NCBI GenBank assembly: GCA_023461275.1
Contig: JAEYMI010000103.1
Coordinates: 44,621 to 108,620 of the forward strand
Length of the DNA: 64,000 bases
From: Actinomycetes bacterium
Lineage (GTDB): Bacteria; Actinomycetota; Actinomycetes; Mycobacteriales; Mycobacteriaceae
Reading direction: 5' to 3'
A model generated the notes under the pieces. It was not told where the DNA came from and ran no database searches. It saw nothing but the letters and a program-made list of their open reading frames with translations. Within the stretch, counting starts at the first letter, position 1. Each line of letters opens with the position of its first letter. Below, one piece after another: positions 17,251-25,331 of the stretch. Both the position numbers and the translations under genes were made by a program.

Positions 17251-17774
17251 GTACCGACTATCGCGGCTACCTTGCCGCCATCGAGGAACTCGCCATGCTG
17301 TCGGATCGAACCGCGCAGCGACGCGACGCGGTTGAGCGCGAGGCCCAGCAGCTTCTCGCCGGCGTTGATCGTGAATGGAAGAACGCCGACGCCGAACTGC
17401 GGTCGCTCGATGATGGTCGCAATCGTATGCAGCGCGAGGTGACGGCGCTGTGTCGCGACGTCGGCGTACGCGCTGATCAGACTGCGTCCGGGGTAGGCAC
17501 ATTCGGTTCGGTACGCGAGATCGATGTGAAGCTTGTTGAAGTAGGCCGCGAGGTGGAGCGGGCGCGCCGGGATTGGCAATGGGCGCAACGACATCGGGCG
17601 CGAGCCAACAGCGCGCCACCACCGCCGCCGACACCGGCTCCGACGGTGATCGCTCCGATCCGGAGTGTGGCGCCCGAGCCGGAACCCAACGGGGCGTCGT
17701 CTCGAATGTTGGTGATCGGACTCGGGGTGGCATTGGTCGTCATCGTCGTACTGATTCTCGCTTTGGTGCTGTGA
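17247..17774 (+). CDS. Tail-anchored coiled-coil protein of the FtsK cluster
   Basis: 175 residues from GTG 17247, which overlaps the FtsK-type stop by 4 nt (GTGA); an in-frame ATG at 17235 is the alternative. Residues 10-115 are Arg/Glu-rich and predict long helices/coiled coil, then comes a Pro/Ala linker with PPPPPTPAP, and the last 23 residues are a strongly hydrophobic helix ending at the C-terminus. This predicts a tail-anchored protein with its bulk in the cytoplasm. No family recognised. It is the likely membrane partner of the soluble ATPase upstream. Confidence 0.65.
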   Translation: MSTDYRGYLAAIEELAMLSDRTAQRRDAVEREAQQLLAGVDREWKNADAELRSLDDGRNRMQREVTALCRDVGVRADQTASGVGTFGSVREIDVKLVEVGREVERARRDWQWAQRHRARANSAPPPPPTPAPTVIAPIRSVAPEPEPNGASSRMLVIGLGVALVVIVVLILALVL

Positions 17775-17784
17775 GCAAGGGGAA

Positions 17785-18273
17785 GTGAACCACGTGTTGA
17801 ACAAGCGGGTGCGTCGAGTGCACGTCGAACCGGTGACCTCGGTCCGTGACGTAACGATGTCAGGTCGGACGGCATCGGTGCCGGCAGGTCCGACCGTGTA
17901 CGAACGAACCAACCGCATGAAGCCGCGAACCGCCGAATTGCTCACTGCCATCAGGCAACTCGACGTGACGGTCGATCAGCATGCCACCCGGCAGATCATG
18001 GAGTGGATTCGCAACGAGTACGACGCCCGGCAGGGCGGAACCCTGCTGGGGCTCTTCGCCAAGTGCTACCTCGGCCCGCCCTACGTTGACCACCGCCTCG
18101 ATCTCTTCGGCTCGATCTGCGAACACTTCACTCCTGCCGAGCAGGTGCCCATCCCCTACGCACAGGCCCGTGGTTTGGCGCAGTCCGGCGCCTACGCGCA
18201 TATCGAGATCTACACCGACGGGGCGATGGTCCCGGTTCTGCCAGATGGTACCGCCGTCGAACTGAGTAGCTGA
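17785..18273 (+). CDS. Uncharacterised protein of the FtsK cluster
   Basis: 162 residues from GTG 17785; GTG 17794 is an alternative, and AAGGGGAA precedes both. The N-terminal 45 residues are basic and polar. The remainder is a compact mixed domain with KCYLGPPYVDHRLDLFGSICEHFTP and a YAHIEIYTDGAMVPVLPDG strand region. No signal peptide or membrane helix is seen, and I recognise no family. It lies 10 nt after the tail-anchored protein and in the same direction. Confidence 0.6.
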   Translation: MNHVLNKRVRRVHVEPVTSVRDVTMSGRTASVPAGPTVYERTNRMKPRTAELLTAIRQLDVTVDQHATRQIMEWIRNEYDARQGGTLLGLFAKCYLGPPYVDHRLDLFGSICEHFTPAEQVPIPYAQARGLAQSGAYAHIEIYTDGAMVPVLPDGTAVELSS

Positions 18274-18312
18274 AACACGTTGAGTAACAGAAAGATCGAG
18301 GAGTAGACACCA

Positions 18313-20067
18313 ATGGTGGACGGACAGATTGACAACGGGCCTCTCATCCGGGATGTGGCTCGGATGCTCTCCAGTGAGATCAGCTCGGTGGGATCGGCGG
18401 TTCAACAGGTCAACGCCGAAGTCGGCACGATCCGTTCGGATCTCAGCGGTACCCGCGCCGATCTTCTCGAATTGCGGCAACGATTTGAGGAATACGTTGT
18501 CAAGGCCGAGCGGATCGCCAACGTGCAGCGTTCGGAAACGGTGGTCGGAAATGTCGAGGCCGCACTGGAGCGAGAGTTCGGTCACTACAACAAGGTTCGA
18601 CGTTCGTCGATCGGAACCCTGCAGGCCTTCGACATCGGCAACGTCACCAACAAGACGGTCCAGGACGTCAGCGAAGAGCTGATGATCCAGACGCCGCGCT
18701 ACTGGCTGGCGCCCGCCTTGGTGGCCCTGGCCAGTTGGTCCCGCGACGATGCCGACCTCTGCGCGAAGTCGGTGGAAGCCGCATTCTCTCGCGACCCCGC
18801 GAAAACCGGTCTGTTCTTCGCGCTCGTGTTGCGCCGTCAGGGCCGGATGGAGTCGGCCACCCGCTGGCTCAAGCACTACCTGTCGTCGCTGGACCCACGG
18901 TCCCTCGGCCGCGAGTTCGCGGTGATCATGGAATCGATCTCGCAAGACGGTTTCGGCACCCACGGCCGGGAGATGCTCAGCCGCCAGCTGATCGACTGGA
19001 ATGAAATCCTGCGCAGGGATCCCTCGGTGACGGCGCATCAGGTCCAGGTGTGGCAGGACGAGATCGCCATTCACCGTGGGGTTCTCGACGAATCTCTCTA
19101 TCCGCATCTGTCGAAGACGACTCCACAGTGGTCGACTCTGCGCATGCTGCTCGAGCATGCTTCGGCACACGGCAATGTGATCGAGAAGTACCGCGCGGTA
19201 CGTGACACTCCGATCAACCTCAACCCCGACGTCGCCGAGCGTCTTGATGACATTCTGGAAAACCTGGTCACCGAGTACGACGCCGAGGAACTCCCGTTCC
19301 GACGCGACGTCATCTATCACCGCGCAGTAATCGAGCTCGACGGGGACACCGACCGGGCCAAGGAGAAGGCCGACGCACTGTCCACCGCACTCGACGAGAC
19401 CATGGACCTCGTCACGCTGCAGACCCAGATCGCGTTGCGCCCCGATATGCTCGGCGCGTCGGTCAGCACCCAGCAGGTCGCGATCGGCGTCGGCCGGTCG
19501 GATTTCACGAAGGCCATCGAGAGTTACTCGGCGAACTACCGCCAGCAGTACGTCAATGACGTCGATATCGTTCTCGACGAGAAGCACTCCAGTTTCGCCC
19601 TCACCCTCGGGTTCGGCGGATGGAAGACCAACACAGCTGTGCCGCAAGTGGAATCAGAGAAGTCATTGGCACAGACATGGGCGACAGCGGTCGCGGACTA
19701 TCTGGAACGCGTGAGGTTCAAGGAGAAGTACTACTACATCGCTATCGCGATCGTGGCAGCGTGCACGCTCTTCGGCTTCTTGATCAACACCGGCCCGGGG
19801 GTCTTCCTGCTGTTCGCTTCGGCGATCGGCGCCGGACTCTGGGTTTTCACCAAGAAGCGCTCCGCGGACGCCAAATACGCTGAGGCGGTGGCCATGAGGG
19901 ACCAGGCGATGCGGTTCTCCGTGGATATCTACCGCGCCTCGATGGCCGAATTCGTCGACGCCAAGTTGGTTTATCAAGAGGAAGATGGTCGATCCGACGA
20001 GTTGACCAAGCTCATCCGGTCGTGGCCGACCGTCGTCGGAGTCAGTGCAGAAAAGGGGATTGCCTAA
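18313..20067 (+). CDS. Membrane protein with N-terminal coiled coil and two C-terminal helices
   Basis: 584 residues. Residues 1-85 predict a coiled coil (SSVGSAVQQVNAEVGTIRSD). Residues 90-465 are an all-helical, repeat-like domain in which segments such as LAPALVALASWSRDDADLCA recall solenoid folds. Two hydrophobic helices lie near 473-494 and 497-516, and the last 68 residues are a charged cytoplasmic tail. No family recognised. The shape suggests a membrane scaffold for the cluster's ATPases. Its stop shares one base with the next start. Confidence 0.65.
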   Translation: MVDGQIDNGPLIRDVARMLSSEISSVGSAVQQVNAEVGTIRSDLSGTRADLLELRQRFEEYVVKAERIANVQRSETVVGNVEAALEREFGHYNKVRRSSIGTLQAFDIGNVTNKTVQDVSEELMIQTPRYWLAPALVALASWSRDDADLCAKSVEAAFSRDPAKTGLFFALVLRRQGRMESATRWLKHYLSSLDPRSLGREFAVIMESISQDGFGTHGREMLSRQLIDWNEILRRDPSVTAHQVQVWQDEIAIHRGVLDESLYPHLSKTTPQWSTLRMLLEHASAHGNVIEKYRAVRDTPINLNPDVAERLDDILENLVTEYDAEELPFRRDVIYHRAVIELDGDTDRAKEKADALSTALDETMDLVTLQTQIALRPDMLGASVSTQQVAIGVGRSDFTKAIESYSANYRQQYVNDVDIVLDEKHSSFALTLGFGGWKTNTAVPQVESEKSLAQTWATAVADYLERVRFKEKYYYIAIAIVAACTLFGFLINTGPGVFLLFASAIGAGLWVFTKKRSADAKYAEAVAMRDQAMRFSVDIYRASMAEFVDAKLVYQEEDGRSDELTKLIRSWPTVVGVSAEKGIA

Positions 20068-20417
20068 TGTCCACGCCATCCTGGGATAGCCCGGTCGACT
20101 CGGCGTCGATTCAACAAGGTTGGGTCAGTCAGGGGCCCACGGCCACTCAGCAGTCGGGGGCCACTCAGCAGTCGGGGGCCACTCAGCAGTCGGCGGACAC
20201 GACGGTCGTTCGACGGCCGACGGGGCGATTCCTTCCGCCGCCTGCTCCCAATACCCATGAGACCGCGGTGGTGTCACGGGATTTCACCGCTCTGCGCAGC
20301 AGCCGGAAATCTGATGCACCCGCACTGAGCCGGAAACGCAAGATCGCCGGCGACCTGCCGTCGTGGGATCCGTTGCCGCCCGGCGAGACGCTGGTCATCC
20401 GGCCCGGTTCGCGGTGA
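20067..20417 (+). CDS. Disordered Pro/Ser/Gln-rich protein with hexapeptide repeats
   Basis: 116 residues, low complexity throughout. Residues 25-42 are three copies of ATQQSG, encoded by an 18-bp tandem repeat at 20141-20194. A basic stretch (LRSSRKSDAPALSRKRK) follows. The ATG shares a base with the preceding stop, and the stop overlaps the next start by 4 nt. It may be a linker or adaptor; no family is recognised. Confidence 0.55.
   Translation: MSTPSWDSPVDSASIQQGWVSQGPTATQQSGATQQSGATQQSADTTVVRRPTGRFLPPPAPNTHETAVVSRDFTALRSSRKSDAPALSRKRKIAGDLPSWDPLPPGETLVIRPGSR
20141..20194 (+). repeat. 18-bp tandem repeat, three copies
   Basis: GGCCACTCAGCAGTCGGG occurs at 20141-20158 and 20159-20176, and with one change at 20177-20194. 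Because the period is a multiple of three, copy-number changes would alter only the length of the Gln/Ser-rich linker. Confidence 0.9.
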
Positions 20418-21019
20418 CCGAGCCCAGTACCGCCTACGAGGTGTGGGTGCTGGGTCTGCGGAAGTGGCAAAAGAATCCGAGCGCGGACCTGTCGCAGCTG
20501 CCACGGCTCACCGCGGATTCGCTGCCCCCGAGCGCTTACTCCCGGTTGCTGACCCACCTGCACACTGCCATCGAGGCGATGATGCAGGATTTCTCGGAAA
20601 AGTTCTCCCGCGGAATCGAACACGCCCGCTCCGAACACGAGATGGCGCAGGTGATGGTGGGTCTGCGCGCGCTCCTGTATCGACGAGTGGAACTCGCGCG
20701 GCATCCATCGTTGCCCGAGGAGATCAGTCGACCGCTCGTCGAGGCGGCCCGCCGCGAGATCGCGGCATTGCAGGTTGATCTCGAGCGGGTGCTGACCTCG
20801 TCGACGGACCGGAGCAGCAGCAACCGATCGAGAGTCGAGCGGATGCTGAAGTTGGCGCGTGACAATAGCTTTACCGCAGTTCTCGACCCAGGGTTCGGAC
20901 ATCACGGTGGCGGTATCCCGACTGGCGATATCCCGGCGCAACCGGCCGCGGTGCGCCATTCCGGTAGTCCGGTACGGCGTCGGATCCTGCTGCCCGACGC
21001 TTCGCCGCCACCCCAGTAG
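20414..21019 (+). CDS. Helical protein of the FtsK cluster
   Basis: 201 residues from GTG 20414, which forms a GTGA overlap with the preceding stop. Residues 1-155 are predicted mostly alpha-helical and amphipathic (SRLLTHLHTAIEAMMQDFSE, VGLRALLYRRVELARHPSLP, EAARREIAALQVDLERVL). The last 40 residues are Gly/Pro-rich and unstructured. No signal peptide or membrane helix; no family recognised. Confidence 0.6.
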   Translation: MTEPSTAYEVWVLGLRKWQKNPSADLSQLPRLTADSLPPSAYSRLLTHLHTAIEAMMQDFSEKFSRGIEHARSEHEMAQVMVGLRALLYRRVELARHPSLPEEISRPLVEAARREIAALQVDLERVLTSSTDRSSSNRSRVERMLKLARDNSFTAVLDPGFGHHGGGIPTGDIPAQPAAVRHSGSPVRRRILLPDASPPPQ

Positions 21020-21082
21020 CGCTGCGCGCCAGTCAGGTTCACCGCACCGCCTCCAACCAATCGCTATCACAAGGACGCACAG

Positions 21083-22639
21083 ATGGCCAATAGCATCGAA
21101 ACAGCAGAGAATCTGCGGCGACTGTTCAAGGCGCGGGTTCCCTTGATCGTGTTGCGAACCGCGGAGAGCACTCGCGGTCTGGACCTGATGTTCTCGGTCG
21201 CATCGGAGTTCAAATCGATGTCCTTCTACGTTCATTCCCGGGCCAAGGGATTGTTCGCGGTCGGATCCCAGGTCCCGGTCAATGACGATCGATCCTTTGT
21301 GGGCGCACTCGATTTCGCGACATCGACCTTTGCCGCGCGCAGTCATGCCAACTTCATCTTCAGTGACGTAGACGAGCTCAGTGACGACACCGCCACAGCG
21401 CGCCACCTCGCCGAGATGGCGCGCCTCGCCGAGGAGCGCCAGGGGGCCATCATCATCGTGTCGGCTGATCCCGTCTGGTCGGGACTGTCGCGGCTGGGGA
21501 TGACGGTGACGCTCGATCTGCCTGATGTGGACGAGCTTTATCAGGTGGTCGATGCGATCGTCGAGGATCATCGAGCGGTCATGCAGGTTGATTGGCAGCA
21601 CGATGAAGTTCGTCGCGCTGCGGAGATCCTCAAGGGGGTGACCCAGACCGAGGCCATCAACGCCCTGACCACGTTGCTGGCCAAGGGGTCTCTGCTGCGC
21701 GAGGACGTCGACGAGCTGTCTCAATTCAAGGATCAGATCTTCGGTGAGCTCAGCGGGCTCGAGCGGGTGGTTCTCGATGACGACGACTACAGCGTCGGTG
21801 GTCTGGACACGCTTCGGAAGTGGCTCGATGTCCGCCACGCACTGATGAAGGCGGACCTGAGCGGAACCAAGCTCCGTCCGCCTCGTGGCGTCCTGCTGGT
21901 CGGCGTGCCGGGTTGTGGTAAGTCGTTGAGTGCCAAAGCGATTGCTGCTCAGTGGCGAATGCCGCTCTACCGCCTGGATATGGCGTCGATTCTCGGTATG
22001 TACGTCGGCATGTCGGAGAATCGACTCAAGGAGGCGCTCGACGCGGCCGATCGGGTGGCTCCGTGTGTCCTGTGGGTGGATGAGATCGAAAAGGCCCTCG
22101 CCGGTGGGTCTGGCGATTCGGGAACCACACGTCGTCTCATCGGACAGTTCCTGTTCTGGCTGCAGGAGTCGAGGGCGAAGGTCTTCCTTGTCGCGACCGC
22201 CAATGAGGTGACCTCGTTGCCGCCGGAGTTGTTGCGCAAGGGTCGTTTTGATGAATTGTTCTTCGTAGACCTGCCGGACGAGGATGATCGTCGAGAGATC
22301 TTGGAACTCTACTTCCGTAAGTATCTCAACACCGACCCGTCACCGTTCCTGCTCTCTGAACTCGTGGAGCTCAGCGCGGGGTTCGCCGGATCTGATCTCG
22401 ACGCGACAGTCCACGAAATCGCCACCAGCGCGTACCTCGGCGGTGGCGTCACGCCGACCGAGGATCAGATCAAGCAGGTCTTCGCCAATGTCGTCCCGTT
22501 CAGCCGCACCAATCCCGAAGAGGTGGAACTGATTCGCGCGTGGGGGCGGGATCGGGCGGTGCCTGCCGGGCGGCCGCATGCCGAGACGCAGTCCGAGGGA
22601 CGAGGTGCGGTGTCGCGTCGCGTCGTGGTGTTGAACTGA
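21083..22639 (+). CDS. AAA+ ATPase with Ycf46-like layout
   Basis: 518 residues. Residues 1-180 resemble the degenerate N-terminal ATPase region of Ycf46-type proteins (RVPLIVLRTAES, GAIIIVSADPVW). Residues 270-455 are an active-looking AAA+ module: Walker A GVPGCGKS (274-281), Walker B LWVDEIEKAL with D333/E334, sensor 1 VATANE, and the Arg-finger region LLRKGRFDE. A small C-terminal lid and a 45-residue polar tail follow. The role is probably remodelling of a protein partner encoded in the same cluster. It is the second ATPase of the cluster. Confidence 0.82.
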   Translation: MANSIETAENLRRLFKARVPLIVLRTAESTRGLDLMFSVASEFKSMSFYVHSRAKGLFAVGSQVPVNDDRSFVGALDFATSTFAARSHANFIFSDVDELSDDTATARHLAEMARLAEERQGAIIIVSADPVWSGLSRLGMTVTLDLPDVDELYQVVDAIVEDHRAVMQVDWQHDEVRRAAEILKGVTQTEAINALTTLLAKGSLLREDVDELSQFKDQIFGELSGLERVVLDDDDYSVGGLDTLRKWLDVRHALMKADLSGTKLRPPRGVLLVGVPGCGKSLSAKAIAAQWRMPLYRLDMASILGMYVGMSENRLKEALDAADRVAPCVLWVDEIEKALAGGSGDSGTTRRLIGQFLFWLQESRAKVFLVATANEVTSLPPELLRKGRFDELFFVDLPDEDDRREILELYFRKYLNTDPSPFLLSELVELSAGFAGSDLDATVHEIATSAYLGGGVTPTEDQIKQVFANVVPFSRTNPEEVELIRAWGRDRAVPAGRPHAETQSEGRGAVSRRVVVLN

Positions 22640-22698
22640 GCGGTTGAGGTTGGTCAATAGCCAACCGGATTCTTGTCAATTGATATGGGAGCGTGACG

Positions 22699-22959
22699 AT
22701 GTCGGAGCTGCAGAAGCTGAAGTCGACAATCGAGGGGTTGGCCGGCTCGGCCAAACAGACGGGCGGGAGCCTCGGTCAGTTCAAGAGCAAGTTCAGCACG
22801 CAGATGGCGCAGGTCCGCGGGGCGATCGGCGGGAGCTCTCAGCGTAAGGATCAAGAGGTGATCAATGCGCTCGAAGCTGCCAATAAGCAGGTCACTGCCG
22901 CCATCGGAGCGCTGGAGAATGCGGCGCGAATCGCCGGTAACTACGGCAAGTCTCTGTAA
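22699..22959 (+). CDS. Small helical protein, WXG100-sized
   Basis: 86 residues from ATG 22699, preceded by GGGAG at 22687-22691. Two predicted helices (about 3-40 and 50-82) are joined by a short IGGSSQRKD turn. Length and helix-turn-helix shape resemble WXG100 proteins, but there is no Trp and no WXG motif, so membership is not supported by sequence. It begins a group of four small genes after the AAA+ ATPase. Confidence 0.55.
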   Translation: MSELQKLKSTIEGLAGSAKQTGGSLGQFKSKFSTQMAQVRGAIGGSSQRKDQEVINALEAANKQVTAAIGALENAARIAGNYGKSL

Positions 22960-22968
22960 TACGACGCC

Positions 22969-23289
22969 GTGTCGAGTTCATCTGATCCCGAGCGACTGGC
23001 CCGAGAGCTGGCTGCCTTGGCCGAGGACTGTCGCAGGCATGCCGGGTTGGTGCGCGGTCGGCAGGGCGCCGTCGGGCCGCTGAGGGAACGGGTCAGGGGA
23101 GTACTGGCCACGACGTCGACCGATGACGAACGAAGGCTGATGGACTTGTTGAGCGCCGCGATCACCTCGTGCAAAGCGGCCGAAGGTGCTCTGGCGCAGG
23201 CACATCGAACTGCCAACGCCACCGCACATGCCATGCGCGCCGAGGCTGTCCGGGCCAGAACCGATCCGTCGCGGCGTCAACGCAAATGA
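22969..23289 (+). CDS. Small Arg/Ala-rich helical protein
   Basis: 106 residues from GTG 22969, 9 nt after the preceding gene. It is nearly all helix by composition (LARELAALAEDCRRHAGLVR and AAITSCKAAEGALAQAHRTA) with a basic C-terminus ending RRQRK. The stop overlaps the next start (ATGA). No family recognised. Two neighbouring small genes of similar build suggest partner proteins. Confidence 0.5.
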   Translation: MSSSSDPERLARELAALAEDCRRHAGLVRGRQGAVGPLRERVRGVLATTSTDDERRLMDLLSAAITSCKAAEGALAQAHRTANATAHAMRAEAVRARTDPSRRQRK

Positions 23290-23819
23290 GTTCTGAACTC
23301 GAGCAGGTAGCCGAATCGGTACGCGCGCTGACGTCCTCGGCCACCTCGGTGGAGGTGTCACTTCGCGAGGTTGCCGGCACCGCAGGGGGTCTCGTCTCGA
23401 CGGCAGTGGCCCTCGGTGCCCAGGGGGCCGACACCCGCGCCCTGGTGGGCAACCTGGACGCCGCGACCCGTGCGATCGAGGATGCCGCGGCGCAGCTGGC
23501 GGCCTTTCGTCAGCAGGCAGACACGGTAGCTCGGCGGCTGGCCGGAGGTGGCGGAGCCGCGGGTGTGATGGTCCATGCGTTGCACACTGTGCAAGGCCTC
23601 GCGGTGACGGTCGCGATGGTGTCGCAAGTCCTGACGCCGGCCTGGGACGCGACGGTCGCCATCAATCACCTCGACAACGGTGACCCGAAGGATGCCACGC
23701 AACTGGTCGAGCGCGCCGCGGCCGGTGGCGATATCACTGACGCCGTGCGCGACCCCGACTACGAACCCCCACCCCAGGTCAAGGATCTGCCATACGGCGA
23801 TCATCGGCCACCGCCGTAG
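23286..23819 (+). CDS. Helical protein with Gly/hydrophobic centre
   Basis: 177 residues from ATG 23286, overlapping the preceding stop by 4 nt. The N-terminal 75 residues are amphipathic helices (LEQVAESVRALTSSATSVEV). Residues 85-115 are Gly/Ala/Val-rich and moderately hydrophobic (VQGLAVTVAMVSQVL), possibly membrane-associating. The C-terminus is acidic and Pro-rich. No family recognised. Confidence 0.5.
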   Translation: MSSELEQVAESVRALTSSATSVEVSLREVAGTAGGLVSTAVALGAQGADTRALVGNLDAATRAIEDAAAQLAAFRQQADTVARRLAGGGGAAGVMVHALHTVQGLAVTVAMVSQVLTPAWDATVAINHLDNGDPKDATQLVERAAAGGDITDAVRDPDYEPPPQVKDLPYGDHRPPP

Positions 23820-23899
23820 CCGATTCCCCCGTTTGGAGGCTCGACGCGAGCTTTCGGGACGCGCAACGATTGCAATTCAACAACTTTGGGAGGAACTGT

Positions 23900-24469
23900 A
23901 TGACCGCGTTCGTCGTATTTCTGGTGGTGGTGATCGGCGTACCGCTGACCACGAGCTTTGTGCTCAGCGCAATGGCCAAGCAGCAGAAGGACATTGTGGT
24001 CGGTGTACCCGTGGCGGTGGCGACCGCAGCGGTCCAGGACGCGTTCCGGGGCATGGGGTGGACCGAGACCCACGGAAAGGGAGCGCTCAATTTCCGCTGC
24101 CGGGGGTTTGGCCTGTCCAGCATGGCGATCAAGACCAAGCCGGTCCTGTCGATCGCGTTCGCCGATGCCGGGGGTGGCGCCACGCAGGTGTCAGTGTGGT
24201 TGTCGGAGTGGGGAACTTCGTGGGGACAGATGGGTTGCTGTGACCGTGTGGTGTTGAAGCGTCGCAAGGTTGTCAAGGCCCTTGAAAGTCTTACCCCGAC
24301 AGTCGGTGGTTTGGCCACCGGCCAGTGGTCGGCGGGCCCGGGCGCCGGAACGCCGGGCGCGGGAACGCCGAGCGCCGGAAATCCGGGTACGGCCACGGGT
24401 CCAGTCGCGGGGCCTCAGGGGCAGGTGCCTACCTTCGGCCCTCCGCCGTCTCAGTTTGGTCCGCGCTGA
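23900..24469 (+). CDS. N-terminally membrane-anchored protein with Gly/Ala/Pro tail
   Basis: 189 residues from ATG 23900; GGGAGGA at 23888-23894 supports this start. Residues 2-25 form one hydrophobic helix with no cleavage site evident. Residues 30-135 are a small alpha/beta domain (AVQDAFRGMGWTETHGKG, VLSIAFADAGGGATQVSVWL). The last 50 residues are a low-complexity tail with repeated GAGTP. It is the last gene of the 14.3-24.5 kb cluster; the infA promoter follows. No family recognised. Confidence 0.6.
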   Translation: MTAFVVFLVVVIGVPLTTSFVLSAMAKQQKDIVVGVPVAVATAAVQDAFRGMGWTETHGKGALNFRCRGFGLSSMAIKTKPVLSIAFADAGGGATQVSVWLSEWGTSWGQMGCCDRVVLKRRKVVKALESLTPTVGGLATGQWSAGPGAGTPGAGTPSAGNPGTATGPVAGPQGQVPTFGPPPSQFGPR

Positions 24470-24522
24470 GGTTGGTTCGCGGTGCGCGGCCACCACACGG
24501 CGCAACCCCGTCGGGTACCGGT

Positions 24523-24551
24523 TTGGAGCATTCCCGCAGTTCGCGTAGCAT
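24523..24551 (+). promoter_or_regulatory. Candidate sigma-A promoter of the infA-rpmJ-rpsM operon
   Basis: TTGGAG (24523-24528) and TAGCAT (24546-24551) are separated by 17 bases. The implied start near 24558 leaves a leader of about 190 nt before infA. No other gene is seen in the 278 bp between the accessory cluster and infA. Confidence 0.5.
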
Positions 24552-24747
24552 TGATCGACGGTGCGCATCGCGCATCGGACTTCTGCGTGTTCACCACTCG
24601 AAGACCGCCCTGACCGGGCGCGATCGTCGTGCGACGCGCAGGAACCGGTGCCGGTGAGAACACCGTAACGGATAAACACGGATTCAACCGGGTGTACGGA
24701 CACGCCTCGTCAACAGACGCGGCACGCACACCAGGATCGCGGAGGAC

Positions 24748-24969
24748 ATGGCGAAAAAAGACGGAGCCATCGAGGTCGAGGGTCGAGTGATCGAGCCCCT
24801 GCCCAATGCGATGTTTCGCATTGAGCTGGAGAACGGACACAAGGTACTCGCCCACATCAGTGGCAAGATGCGGCAGCACTACATCCGCATCCTGCCCGAG
24901 GACCGGGTCGTCGTGGAACTCTCGCCCTACGACCTCGCTCGTGGGCGCATCGTTTATCGGTACAAGTAG
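24748..24969 (+). CDS. infA: Translation initiation factor IF-1
   Basis: 73 residues, the full S1-like OB fold: MAKKDGAIEVEGRVIEPLPN, NGHKVLAHISGKMR and the conserved C-terminal DLARGRIVYRYK. It binds the ribosomal A site during initiation. A GGAGG sits upstream of the ATG. It heads the second ribosomal block. Confidence 0.97.
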   Translation: MAKKDGAIEVEGRVIEPLPNAMFRIELENGHKVLAHISGKMRQHYIRILPEDRVVVELSPYDLARGRIVYRYK

Positions 24970-25015
24970 GACTTCCCCCGACTACGGGTGGAACGCATAA
25001 CAAGGAGAAGCGGAC

Positions 25016-25129
25016 GTGAAGGTTCAGCCGAGCGTCAAGCCGATCTGCGAGAAGTGCAAGGTGATCCGTCGTAACGGTCGGGTCATGGTGATCTGCGAAA
25101 ACCTGCGTCACAAGCAGCGTCAGGGCTGA
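25016..25129 (+). CDS. rpmJ: 50S ribosomal protein L36
   Basis: 37 residues from GTG 25016: MKVQPSVKPICEKCKVIRRN continuing to KQRQG. The zinc-binding C+ pattern is intact (Cys11, Cys14, Cys27, His32). AAGGAGAAG upstream is the ribosome binding site. It is too short for most length cut-offs, but its place between infA and rpsM is the conserved order. Confidence 0.96.
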   Translation: MKVQPSVKPICEKCKVIRRNGRVMVICENLRHKQRQG

Positions 25130-25155
25130 TCACCCGCAACCCTCGGGGTCGCTTG

Positions 25156-25169
25156 AGTTAGATCTAACT
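25156..25169. promoter_or_regulatory. 14-bp perfect palindrome in the rpmJ-rpsM gap
   Basis: AGTTAGATCTAACT is a perfect palindrome in a noticeably AT-rich patch of the 202-bp gap between rpmJ and rpsM. It could be a protein-binding site or a weak hairpin in the leader. No regulator is known to me for this position. Confidence 0.4.
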
Positions 25170-25331
25170 GAATATCGAGAACAAACCAGAGCTGAACGAG
25201 TATGTGAAGCCCTCCCAGCACCAGCGGCGACATTCGGGTCACCGCCTACCCCCGGTTCAGAGGCCGGGGCCCGACAAGAGATTCGGGACGGACTGGGAGC
25301 AGACCTCTGAACTGAAAAGGAAATCCGCCAC

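Noticed and set aside
20141..20194. CRISPR-like array
   Set aside because: The 18-bp units are directly contiguous without spacers and are coding; no cas genes are present.
14344..24469. Integrative conjugative element or phage DNA-packaging module
   Set aside because: There is an FtsK-type ATPase but no relaxase, replication protein, integrase, attachment repeats or tRNA at the ends.
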